A stretch of 21,135 nt of DNA from Botryllus schlosseri. Lineage: Eukaryota > Chordata > Ascidiacea > Stolidobranchia > Styelidae. The notes below the pieces were generated by a model. That model was not told the origin of the DNA, did no database searches, and saw nothing but the letters and a program-made list of their open reading frames with translations. Shown piece after piece: positions 9,199 through 18,809 of the stretch; the first letter of the stretch is position 1, and each line of letters opens with the position of its first letter. The stretch lies in the NCBI GenBank assembly GCA_000444245.1, contig ATSW01008483.1, positions 1 to 21,135 of the forward strand, written 5' to 3'. Position numbers and translations under genes: made by a program.

Positions 9199-11001
9199 CA
9201 GTGCTTTTCAACCTGTGTGACGGTTCGCACTGGTGCGAATGAAAAAAATTGTAGTGCGAATGACGAAGGTGGTGCGAACAGTGCGAATGAAAAATCTGGA
9301 TGAGTGCGAATGAAAATCGTGAATAATAATTGTTCATTTTTCTGACGTGGAATAATTCAAATAAACCTAATAGTTTGCAAGGGCCGTATAGCTGTTATAG
9401 TTGAGACGCAATTGTAAAAAAATTGTTTAACTTGACGCACCACTAATCGTAGCCCTCACAAGCCGTAGTGAATAATCGCTTTCGCAATATAATTACTACG
9501 TAATCAAAAGCCTGCTTTAGAAGCTGGTGTAGTTGCAAACATACAGTAATATTTGTTGAATTTATTGCAAAGATCCTGCCCTAGTTTTTACATATCCAAG
9601 GGCACTGTGTTGGGTACTGTAGTCAATAAGCGAGAGACGCAGAAAATATGTGGCTTTATCATGAGAATCAGCCGACCTTTGGTTTGAATTCATGATAAGA
9701 TTTGTCCGAATGTTTTTCTTCTTCTAGAAAACATGGACGAAGACCTTCGGGATGAACTAGTGTAATAGGGGTGTGCAACAAGCGAGTTCAGGCCTATGAG
9801 ATTCATTCATTTTGAGGCAAACACCTTCTTCGTCGGATTACATGAACGCGTGAAGTTTTGGCCAACATACCGCTGATAAAAGGCGAAGCCGCTGATAAAA
9901 TACGGTGCCAAAAACATCAGCGGCGACAAAACCTTGGTCAAAAATCGCCGTCGCTGGATGGCCAAATCTTTCGATAAGGATATGCTCCGTTGTCGGCACG
10001 GAATAGTCCCGTTCTTGCAATCTGAGTATAGACAGTAGTACAAATGCGACACACAGAGGAATTTACTTCACCCTAATTTGAAATCGCGTGCGTCAGACAT
10101 ATTTCATACAGCTCTGTTGGGTAGAATTGTGGTGTGCGCGCTCTGTATGTCATACAGGCTCGTAAAATCGTAGTACTACTCTAATACTAAAAAAATAATT
10201 CCTCTTCATGGGTGAGGCTCGGGTTGCGAGATGCCACAAAAATTCAGATTTTGGTGGTAGTCTAAAAATCTGCTTTAAGGTTATTAAACTGTTGTGAATA
10301 TTCAAGTTAGATTGAACTAAAGAGTCGATCAAACAGTATCGTGACTTTATTTGATCTTCTCATATACTACTCGCGAGACAGAAAATTGGATAGTGACATA
10401 GTTGAGTGACTTTGTCGAAAACAAGACAGAACTCAAGTTGAAGCAACGTATCATACCGTAGCGAGCTCTAAAATGCCTACTCTCCTTGACGGTATTGGAG
10501 CGTATTTTCCAAGACATCAGGCACAAGCCAGAACACAAGCATGTGGATTTTTCACCCTTATTTCGAGCAAACTGGAGCCTCCTGGACCTTTGTGTCATCT
10601 CTCAAAAACGATTTCTGCCAGCAAGTGTTTTTCACTCGCGGAAAATACGCTGCATTTTGGATAGGAGTGCAGAACAGTTCTTAAGACCTCTCCATCCAAG
10701 CACTATAGGCGTTATTGTACAACATCTGCCGAGAAGCGTTTTAGTGAAATAGTTGAGTTGAAAACGAGGGAAAATAGTTGCCTTTCTAATGAGACCATAG
10801 CAGTTAACAACGTTGTATATTGCCATGATGAGACACTTCATGGCCTAACAGCTACGGTAGCCAATTTGTTGCACATCTGAACGGAATATTCCTATCTATC
10901 TTCATCTTCTTTTTGTATAGCAATTTTCAGTAGGCTTGTGCGAATGAAATTTATTTTCCGAAAAAAGTGCGAATGAAGCTCAAAAAGGTTGAAAAGCACT
11001 G
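9199..11001. mobile_element. hAT element, about 1.8 kb, with repeated subterminal decamers
   Basis: The left end CAGTGCTTTTCAACCTGTGT is matched by the inverted right end CAGTGCTTTTCAACCTTTTT. The 8-mer cactatat precedes the left end (9191-9198) and recurs at 11006-11013, 4 bp beyond the right end, so the duplication is present but offset by TAGT. The word GTGCGAATG(A) occurs at 9233, 9254, 9281 and 9304 inside the left end and at 10938 and 10967 inside the right end, all in the same orientation; transposases often bind such subterminal repeats. I recognise no transposase in the interior frames (for example minus 10052-9807 or plus 10486-10752). Confidence 0.85.
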
Positions 11002-11013
11002 TAGTCACTATAT

Positions 11014-12467
11014 TAATGATTTAAATTATGAGATATCACCGTTTTCGAAGATTACCAAAACGGTAATCTATAGGCTGTTCTTTGGTTATTTATTGGTGCT
11101 CATTTGGTAGCTGTGGATGTAAAAGGCTTTTTCGTCGCTTTGCGCTACATTTAGACTGCAGAAACGGCGAGGTTACAATGGAATTGATGAATGATTCGAC
11201 ATGTGCGAGTCAATTTTTTCCAGCACTGAGTTTATACGCTTATTGTGATTTGCGACTAAGAATGATTTTTCAAGGATAAATTATTGTTTCGCAAATTCTT
11301 TCTTATCATCGAATCCAATACATGTTGCAAAGAACCATGCATGTTCAATGTTCCTAACAAGGAAAATTATTTGGAGTCCAAGCCGTTGCGTGGTAACAAA
11401 TCACAATGCGTTATTTCATAATTGTGGGACGCACGTTCGAAATTATTCCCGATCAAGTTGAACTGACAATATCTTATTCGTAGTCAAATAAAAGGTGATT
11501 AATTCATCTTCTCAAATTTTTCTGATGTGTGTGACGTCATATTAATCGATACTCGAAAACTCTACGTGACTCGAAGCAGAACACTCGGGTTCGAATCACC
11601 CAGCAGGTCCTCGATTTTGCCCAGGCCATCATATGAATACTTTTTATGGCTTAAAATTATACTCATGGATCGCAAATGTTGAAAATAAAATCAATATTCG
11701 CGACGAAGCAAAAGTGCAGAAGTTTATAATCACAAAACATATTCGTTTGTTTTGAAACCGGAAACAAAGCAGAATATTCTTCATTTTTTTACTCGCTTTA
11801 ACGGGCCGAATGATATATTGTTGTCATAATCGCCACTCCGAGACGCTACATCAAAAGCGTCTCCAGTCGAATTTAAGCCACACTTCATCGAAGGGCCCGG
11901 ACCCAAGATCCCGTGAACACATCCGCGATTGAGTTTTGAGTAGCGGTCACCGGATAAGCGTCTGCTGCCTAAGTGCACTTGAACCGTTTTGAGTCGCCAC
12001 ATTTTTTGCCACCTGGTCTCCGATTCATTACCGAAAGAAGAACTCATAGCATTATTTGGACGCAATTGCGATCGCGCGGAGATTTAAAAGAAGGGATTTG
12101 GAGTATTAGGAATGGATTATTCGCATAAGAGGGCAAGGTGCTATAATTGATTGTATCATTGGCGTGTTGATAAAGAGGTTATTCATATGTGTTTGATACT
12201 TGCTTGTCTGTTCCATTCGCCTTCTCGTATATGTGCTGATACAGCCGTTAATATGCACCACATGTGATTTTTGGTTGCAAGGTATATGTGACAATCAACA
12301 CCGTCTGATAGCGAAGTGTAGTCAGTTACTTGCAAAGATTACGTAGGAAAAATGTGTGATGACTTGAATGCACGGGTCACGATTCAACAATAATATGTGG
12401 GCGTCGTGTAAAATGGACATCGAACTTGAAATACCATAAAAAACGGAACAATAATTACAGCGAAAAC
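11014..12467. other. Spacer; one tRNA-like B box, otherwise nothing recognised
   Basis: GGTTCGAATC at 11588-11597 fits a B box, but no convincing A box or tRNA fold precedes it, so at most this is an old SINE fragment. A 94-codon minus-strand open frame (12065-11781) has no motif I know. Confidence 0.35.
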
Positions 12468-12481
12468 AGGACACCACAAAC

Positions 12482-12756
12482 GTGTGGCGAGATAGCGTAG
12501 TTGATAATCCACAGCTGCAACACCAATGGGTTGCGGGTTCGAGTCCGACCGAGGTCGACTTCAGAATTCCTATATAAGTGTTTTAGGTTTATCTAGGCTC
12601 CTCCTCGCCATCTCATTCGTGTAAGCGGTGTCTTATAAAAGCCTAGAAGTGGGCCGTACTACAAGTCGGCAGCTACGGAATAAAAATGAAGAAAATTAGC
12701 CTGGTATAAATGACCATAGTAGTCGACAAACACCATGAATACAACAAACAACAATA
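12482..12756 (+). mobile_element. tRNA-derived SINE, copy 3, full length (275 bp)
   Basis: The head GTGTGGCGAGATAGCGTAG holds an A-box-like TAGCGTAGTTGATAA, with B box GGTTCGAGTCC about 35 bp later. The body includes CTCCTCGCCATCTCATTCG and CTTATAAAAGCC. The 3' region includes GGAATAAAAATGAA and ends in an AACAAACAACAATA tail. Flanking 14-bp duplications differ at one base: aggacaccacaaac (12468-12481) and aggacaccgcaaac (12757-12770). It is the best copy for building a consensus. RNA polymerase III transcription is expected from the two boxes. The parent tRNA could not be identified. Confidence 0.93.
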
Positions 12757-12770
12757 AGGACACCGCAAAC

Positions 12771-13269
12771 AGCAACTATATAGAAGTCCCACATCAAGAC
12801 GAAACGTTTAGTATACCAATTGTCAAAGTTACCAACAAGTGTGTTTTAATGTGAATATGGGCTCCGCCTCATGTTCCAGCGAATCTGAACTTGTTGCATT
12901 TTTATCAACCTGGCTTTATATTATCTGATATTTTCTGCAAATCTGAGCTCAAATTCCATTGCTTAATAAAGGCCAGGGATTCTTAAAATATGGTTGCCGA
13001 CTTAAAGACCCTTCTATCTTAATATGCCCGGTTTTCGAAATGCTGGTCAGCATCTAATAATCTCGTCCTTGCGATGGAAAGCCTGCAGTACAAATGCGGA
13101 TTGTAGAGGAAAACGGATGCATCCGACTCGAAATCCTTTGTGTGACATATCTTTCGTAGAGCTGCGTAGCGTACAGCTGGTTGTCTGCATCTTCTCTATG
13201 TCATAATTGTCCGCAAATACGAAAAATAATGACAATAAAAATGCATTCACTTCGATGTGCGGGGCTTGG
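12771..13269. other. Spacer, nothing recognised
   Basis: No repeat or gene signal could be supported between SINE copy 3 and the next MITE. Confidence 0.5.
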
Positions 13270-13277
13270 GTCACGAG

Positions 13278-13469
13278 CAATGTTCCCTCTAATTTTTGAC
13301 GAGTCTGCGCACACTCACCAACTCACTGCGCAGACCCTTGGAAATCAGTGCGTAGCGACAAAAAAAGTTCATCACTTCGGATTGTTCGTGCGCAACGTAG
13401 ATTTTCTGTGCGCAGGGACCGTGTCAGCACTGCGCATTTGCGCACGTGCGCAGCTTAGAGGGAACATTG
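13278..13469. mobile_element. hAT MITE, 192 bp, with perfect 8-bp TSD
   Basis: The 15-bp terminal inverted repeats CAATGTTCCCTCTAA are perfect. The 8-bp flanks are identical: gtcacgag at 13270-13277 and 13470-13477. The interior is rich in GTGCGC/TGCGCA words, with a symmetric GCGCACGTGCGC near the right end. There is no coding capacity; the open frame that crosses it on the plus strand is incidental. Confidence 0.95.
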
Positions 13470-13632
13470 GTCACGAGATGCAAATAAAACTCAGATTAGG
13501 TTGGTTGTTTACAGCTTGCGGGACGGTGAACTCTCAAAATTCAAAATCAACACAGAAAGTAAATTCATCCCCTCAGCTTACACACATGATTAGTCTTAAA
13601 CGAAATGTTGGTTACTTTTAAATAGCTGTAGA

Positions 13633-14043
13633 TAGGGGTGCATTTAAAACAAAAATCAATTTATAACAAACATCTTTAAAACAAGGCCCACGGGGTTAAA
13701 ACATGTTTTTAAACCCATGACGCCACGAAAATTGAATTGTGACTTCATAGTGGATTGACATTGACAATTGAAAATATAGGGCAAATATAGCTCCTTTGAC
13801 GAGATATCTGCGTACTATAGCTGTTCAACCGACCATTTTGAGGGTTCCAACCATGCCATATCGTATACGTCGGCTATATCGGGTGGTAATCGTCCGTAGG
13901 CTCATACAACATGTTTTTTGGAAAGTATATTTACACAATTATGGCAAAATTTTACAACTTAGAAAAACACAATTTTGTTTCTTTTAAAAATGCCTTTGTT
14001 TAAAACATGTTTTAAACAACCATTTGTTTTAAATGCAACCCTA
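13633..14043. mobile_element. MITE family with TAGGGTTGCATTTAAAAC ends, long copy
   Basis: The left end TAGGGGTGCATTTAAAACAA and inverted right end TAGGGTTGCATTTAAAACAA pair with one difference. The interior holds AAAACATGTTTT palindromes near both ends, including a perfect 24-bp one at 13996-14019. A short relative lies at 16493-16554. The flanking 8-mers (gctgtaga, gtcatgca) do not match, so superfamily assignment (hAT suspected from the CAGGG/TAGGG type start) is not proven. Confidence 0.8.
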
Positions 14044-14051
14044 GTCATGCA

Positions 14052-16484
14052 TGAAGTCATTCTGTCGCTGAAAATTGATATTTCTCATTTGCCCCGACTA
14101 AAGGACCCCGTTATTGATAACGAAACCTTGAGTACTATTAGGCTGAAGACGCCACCTTGGAATACAAATATACCTAAATAAACCCATCTCTAAAATGACA
14201 TTTATCAATAGGATTGCTTCATGAAGCGCTGATACGCAAACGCAAATACTTTCGCACAGCACAAATACGCAGAGGTCACAGAAGAGAAATGATCCTGACA
14301 TGTATATATTATCGCCCTATTATAAGTTACATAGAAAATACACCGCTTCAACTAATTTTAACAGATGCGAGCTCGATCGACGGCAATCGATACTTGGATT
14401 GTTGTGCAAACCTCTTGATGTCTTGTGAGATAACGCGCGTACCAACGGGCCATAGGTCGGTGTTATAAAAACAAAGACTTAGCGATGGATTTTCAACCCC
14501 CGTGGAACCCTTTTCAAGTGCGATAATTAATCAAATTTATAGCTTAGAACGATCCGTTGCACTCTGATTAGTATTTCTAGATTCAGCGTGTGTTTTAAGG
14601 TAGAACGATTTCACAGGACATAGTATTAGTTAGATGAAAGTTGAAACTTGGAATCTTTTCGACATTCGGATGATTGTATATACTTGATAATTTTATAGAA
14701 CAACGTGTTGAAAGAAATTAGCCCTGCAAGACCCAATATGAGCCGGCTGCGAATGACATATATGAGGACTATTTTTCGCAGCCTTTCAGGCCATAGGAAA
14801 AACATTCGTGGTCGCAATTTCGTATTTTCAGACGATAAGCGTTTGGTTTTCATTTGTGTAGCGATATTGCTAGCAATCCGATGATAGCAGGTCGATTGGC
14901 GAAGTGGGAGACATACACAGGTGACCCAACGATGAATATTTGTGCCAGAGCATAGGAATACATTTAGGCTGTTTGGGTGTTTTAATGTACGATCGTAAGA
15001 GTTGTATGTCAAGTTGTAAGTGCTGCAAAAGCCGAAATATACTTCGTTCGTGATATTAGCATGCATTTACTATACATTAACAGGATAAACTGTCATCGAT
15101 TGGATTACGATATTTGTACAGAGACATCTTCCATTCGCTTTCGGTAATTTAAAACCAAGTGTTCTAGGATTTGGCGGATTAACGCCTGTTAAAATCGAAA
15201 CAGTTCGACTGATAAATCGAACTACTTTTGCACCAAAACTGCTGTTCCAGCGTAAGCGTTCGATATCTTCTTGGAAATTAGCAGGGTCATACTATTAATC
15301 ATCATCGGGTAAATTGATCACGCATGTTTTCTAAACTTTGTATGTATTTTTGTTGCGGTCATTAAATACGCAAACTGTATAATTTCCGAACCATTTTTCA
15401 CAAATAGTTAAACAAATCACGGCTACCGATGCTTGTAACCTTCAATTTCTAACAGGGCTTTCGCCCTTCGCGGTATAGCGGTGTGGTGTAAAAATCACGA
15501 TAACCTTTCTTACAGTGCTTCGATTTCAGAGCGTAGAAGTGTTTCCCATCCTCCATCGTTAAGATATAAACTTGCATATTGCAATTTATTATGTTGAGTC
15601 GCAGATTGAAACGTGTGGTCCTTGAAATATTGTCAATATACCAACCTGATTCTTATGGATTGCGAAATTCTGTAAACTTATTTACCACAGAAATTATTCG
15701 ATAATGCCGATGAAGTAGCTGAGCTCAGACGTTAGCGAACTGATCCTCGAACTATTTCTCGTTTTGCGATGAGATATAGTTCGAAGGTAGAAATAGTGCG
15801 GTTCCCGTTGTTTGTCGATAAGACAGACGATCTTCTATATAAAAAGTTGACGAGAAAAAAGAATTTGGCATCTCTTTCAAAAGGGAAGCGCCATTTTATC
15901 ATCGGAAAAGAGTTCATCTATAGACGTGTTCGGGCAACTAATGTCCATTTCAGGAAGACTTCAGAATAGCGATGTTGAACTGGCAGAGATGCCATACTAC
16001 CAAGTCGGTATGCTGGTCTTGCAGTGATAGGGTATGCGTGAACTTAGTGAGAAGCGTCATGTACCAAAATATTGGCAATGGCACATAGAGGCATAAAATT
16101 TAAACGTTTTGTACGATGGCTTCATAATTCTATGAGAGACTACATATGGACTTGAACTATTCCTATCACTATAGATTCAGCAATTTTTAGGTGAAGTAAA
16201 GCGGTGTAGTATGGTTATTTGACAGTGTCGCTGTTTGTGCAAGATGCGCTATTTCACAGTTCCAGTGTCATAATGACACTTCTCCGATATCTGTACCAGA
16301 TGTTGTTATTGCTATTTTTGTTTATTGACAGTGATCATGCTGGGTCCTCTTTTTGTGCGGATAGCCTGACCATGAATCTGGTGATCGTTTCAATAATCGG
16401 TGGTCTGACTCCACTATGGGATTTGGCCCTCCGATCTCGATCGCCAAGTGTTCGCCCTCAACATCAGACACTAACGGATCTGTG
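14052..16484. other. Intergenic, no gene recognised
   Basis: The longest open frame is a 146-codon minus-strand stretch (15066-14626) with no motif, signal peptide or splice-linked neighbour I can support. A 66-codon plus-strand frame at 15769-15969 is lysine and arginine rich but unsupported. GATTTTCAACCCCCGTGG near 14485 faintly resembles a hAT end but has no partner. Otherwise nothing stands out in these 2.4 kb. Confidence 0.45.
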
Positions 16485-16492
16485 CTATACAC

Positions 16493-16554
16493 ATAGGGTT
16501 GCATTTAAAACAAAAAGTGTTTTAAAACACCGTTTGTTTCAAGCGTAACCCTAG
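16493..16554. mobile_element. Short internally deleted copy of the TAGGGTTGCATTTAAAAC MITE
   Basis: Only about 62 bp remain. TAGGGTTGCATTTAAAACAA is joined through a small AAGTGTTTTAAAACACCG centre to the inverted TAGGGTTACGCTTGAAACAA. The flanks ctatacac and ctaaacat agree at 6 of 8. It is a minimal hairpin derivative of the family seen at 13633-14043. Confidence 0.75.
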
Positions 16555-16561
16555 CTAAACA

Positions 16562-17028
16562 TATTGCAACTCCTTGACTCCTTGACTTTGATTAAATATC
16601 GAACCTTGTGCACTGCGAAGGCCTGAGTTTCACGACATCATAATGTAAGACATGTTATACTCTATCGCCGTTTTCTATATACACGCATAGTCCTACAGTA
16701 GCAAGAACGTAACCAGAACAGTTACCTGTGCCGGTTAACACCGTAAATCCATTGCAAATCACTTGCAAACGTCTTAAGTGCTCAAAAAGTCACAATCAAA
16801 AGCGGGTCTCGGAATCAGTAACGAGCGACCTTGACGTAGGAAAAGCCACAAATGGTCGACAAGTGAAATGTCACTTATTGTGCAATACGGGGGGATAAAG
16901 TAAGCATCCGGAAAAGCGTTTAAGCGACGTAATTCTACGACCCAAAACCTACGATTCATTTCGTTTATATTCCAGTGTCGAGTATTGACAAATATCAAGA
17001 AAACATCTAGCTATATCGTCGAAACAAT
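16562..17028 (+). other. Putative promoter and 5' UTR region of the Dmrt gene
   Basis: This stretch lies between the short MITE and the Dmrt start codon. I cannot point to a TATA box or initiator with confidence. An in-frame TAG at 17008-17010, seven codons before the ATG, limits the coding region. Any enhancer content is unknown. Confidence 0.3.
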
Positions 17029-18599
17029 ATGGACGGCTTGCAGCGTTACCCGAAGACTGAGAAAGGTGCGAGAAAGCCGAAGTGCGCCCGTTGCAGAAAC
17101 CACGGGATGATCGTATGGCTGAAAGGGCATAAAAGGCGTTGTCCCTACAAGGATTGCGAATGCAGGAAATGCAGATTGATTGTGGAAAGGCAACGAGTAA
17201 TGGCGGCGCAGGTACAGAACATGTTCTTTCCACGGCCATAATGACCTAAAATACGTTCTATATAATTGTAATTATATTAGTTCCAAACTATATAGCAGCA
17301 GTCAGCACGCGAGTGATGCTAGATCTTGCCCCTATTTATTTTCTAATCCTTGAATAAAAATTCAGAATTCAATTATTATGTCATGTCCAATTCCATCCGG
17401 TTATATTATCATAGAGAATTCTACATACATGTACAATTCAAATCGTCAACAGTAATTTGAGCTAAAGTCCCAAATTAAAATCCTCTCGGAATCCGACTAA
17501 GATCTCCATACCTGTATTGCTCAATATAAGACCCGTACTTTTCCGGGGCCGATTGTGACCATGTCCTATTTTCCATTTTCCTTAAGGTAGCATTAAAAAG
17601 GCAGCAGTCGGCAGAAGACGCAATAGCTTTGGGGTTGCGAATTTCTTCAAGTTCCCCTTCCAGAGACCAATTAGCATATTTGCCATCAGGCCCAGTATTT
17701 ACTGCAGCAGATTCCGGATCCGAACGCGACAGTGGTAAGTTTCTGTATTCTGCCATAATATAAAATCCTAATTTCAAAACTGTATTTTAGAGTCGCCGGA
17801 ATGTAAAAACAAAGACTTACAACGAACAGAACGCGATTTTGTGATGAACAATGACGATATTGGTAGCGCAAATGCGGCAAAATCTGCCCAAGACATGAAT
17901 TCGAAGAAAACTTCGTCTCTCGACGTTACCAACGCGATCGCCTCGTCTTTCCGGCCAGGAAAACTCAGACCTTTACAAATCCTGACAAGACTTTTCAAAG
18001 CTGAATCACCAACCGTACTGGAGCTCGTCTTGCAAGGATGTGACGGCGATTTAATCATGGCAATCGAGCACTTTTTAGGAGCATGTGCGGAATCCAACCA
18101 CGCCTCCACAGCTACATCATTAATCGACGACACTGTTCAGCCGAGTGTGGATTCAAAATCGGATGAGAAATCTGGCTACCTTGCGGCACCAGTAACCGAA
18201 TCGGGTGTAACAGAGAACTGGAGATACCCGGTACCAAGCACTGCTTTCGAGAAGCTTCGTAGAGGCTTTGAAAACTCATTTAGAACTATCGACAGAGTGA
18301 ATTCACCAGAAAAAGAAGGGATAACCCTCGAAAGAAAGCCTACTATATCCAATTCACAGAAAGACATCTATCGACCGTACACGATCTCAAACATATCGCA
18401 ATCGACGTACCCCAATGCGAGTCGCGTGTCAAAGCTGTTTTCCACATATCCAATGCCCAGAAATGTAGTACCTTATCAACTTCGTTACCCTTTCCAAATA
18501 CAATATGGAGCCTTTTTTGGTGGACAAAAAACCATGCATCGAGGAGACTCCATTTTAACTCATCAAAACGCTTATTATTCTGCTCCAAAGTTTTATTAA
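17029..18599 (+). CDS. dmrt: Dmrt transcription factor with DM and DMA domains (three exons)
   Basis: Exons are 17029-17211, 17587-17734 and 17791-18599, giving 379 aa. Introns are CAG/GTACAG to CTTAAG (375 bp, phase 0) and GTG/GTAAGT to TTTTAG (56 bp, phase 1), and the phases agree. Residues 18-68 form the DM domain. The zinc ligands are intact: C19, C22, H34 and C38 in one site, H25, C43, C45 and C48 in the other. The recognition helix contains ERQRVMAAQ and exon 2 continues it with [17 protein letters not shown]. Residues 170-208 form a DMA domain ([27 protein letters not shown]). DM proteins bind DNA through the minor groove and act in sex determination, neural and germline patterning; DM plus DMA places this one in the DMRT3/4/5/93B group. 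The C-terminal part is Ser/Tyr/Pro rich and unassigned. The ATG is the first after an in-frame stop. The exact orthologue is uncertain. Confidence 0.95.
17212..17586 (+). other. Dmrt intron 1
   Basis: A 375-bp AT-rich intron interrupts the DM region between Gln61 and Val62, a junction also used in other DM genes. It contains no mobile element I can see. A stop codon follows in frame soon after the donor (17239), so unspliced RNA would give a 70-aa protein with only the zinc-binding part. Confidence 0.85.
18592..18597 (-). terminator. Candidate poly(A) signal of the minus-strand gene
   Basis: On the minus strand this reads AATAAA, 213 bp after that gene's stop codon, and it overlaps the last codons of Dmrt. 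If used, the two mature 3' ends overlap. Other signals may exist. Confidence 0.35.
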
Positions 18600-18735
18600 T
18601 TATGTAAAACAATTTAATGTCGTTAATCCGAACTAACAGGGGTATCGCATGCAGTATCATAACGATATGCCAAGTTGAGGAAACGTTAACTTTTGAAAAT
18701 ATCCCCGGTTTAATCGAACACGGTTCAAGGAACAC

Positions 18736-18741
18736 AATAAA
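18736..18741 (+). terminator. Candidate poly(A) signal of the Dmrt gene
   Basis: AATAAA lies 137 bp after the Dmrt stop codon and upstream of the stop codon of the convergent gene. No RNA evidence is available. Confidence 0.5.
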
Positions 18742-18809
18742 ATATCATTATAAAATGCGAATAGGATGATTCCTTGATTCTATACCTCCAACGACACATT
18801 ATATCTATT

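Noticed and set aside
11588-11597. Isolated B-box-like GGTTCGAATC as a tRNA gene
   Set aside because: No acceptor stem, A box or cloverleaf can be drawn around it.
11781-12065. 94-codon minus-strand open frame
   Set aside because: Composition is somewhat protein-like, but there is no motif, partner exon or repeat copy to support it.
13181-13621. 146-codon plus-strand open frame
   Set aside because: It runs straight across the 192-bp hAT MITE and both of its duplications, so it is fortuitous.
14626-15066. 146-codon minus-strand open frame
   Set aside because: No domain, no splice-linked neighbour and unremarkable composition; expected by chance in this much AT-rich sequence.
17475-17777. 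100-codon minus-strand open frame with convincing protein-like composition
   Set aside because: The plus strand here carries Dmrt exon 2 ([17 protein letters not shown]) with matching splice sites and phases, so the minus frame is its antisense shadow.
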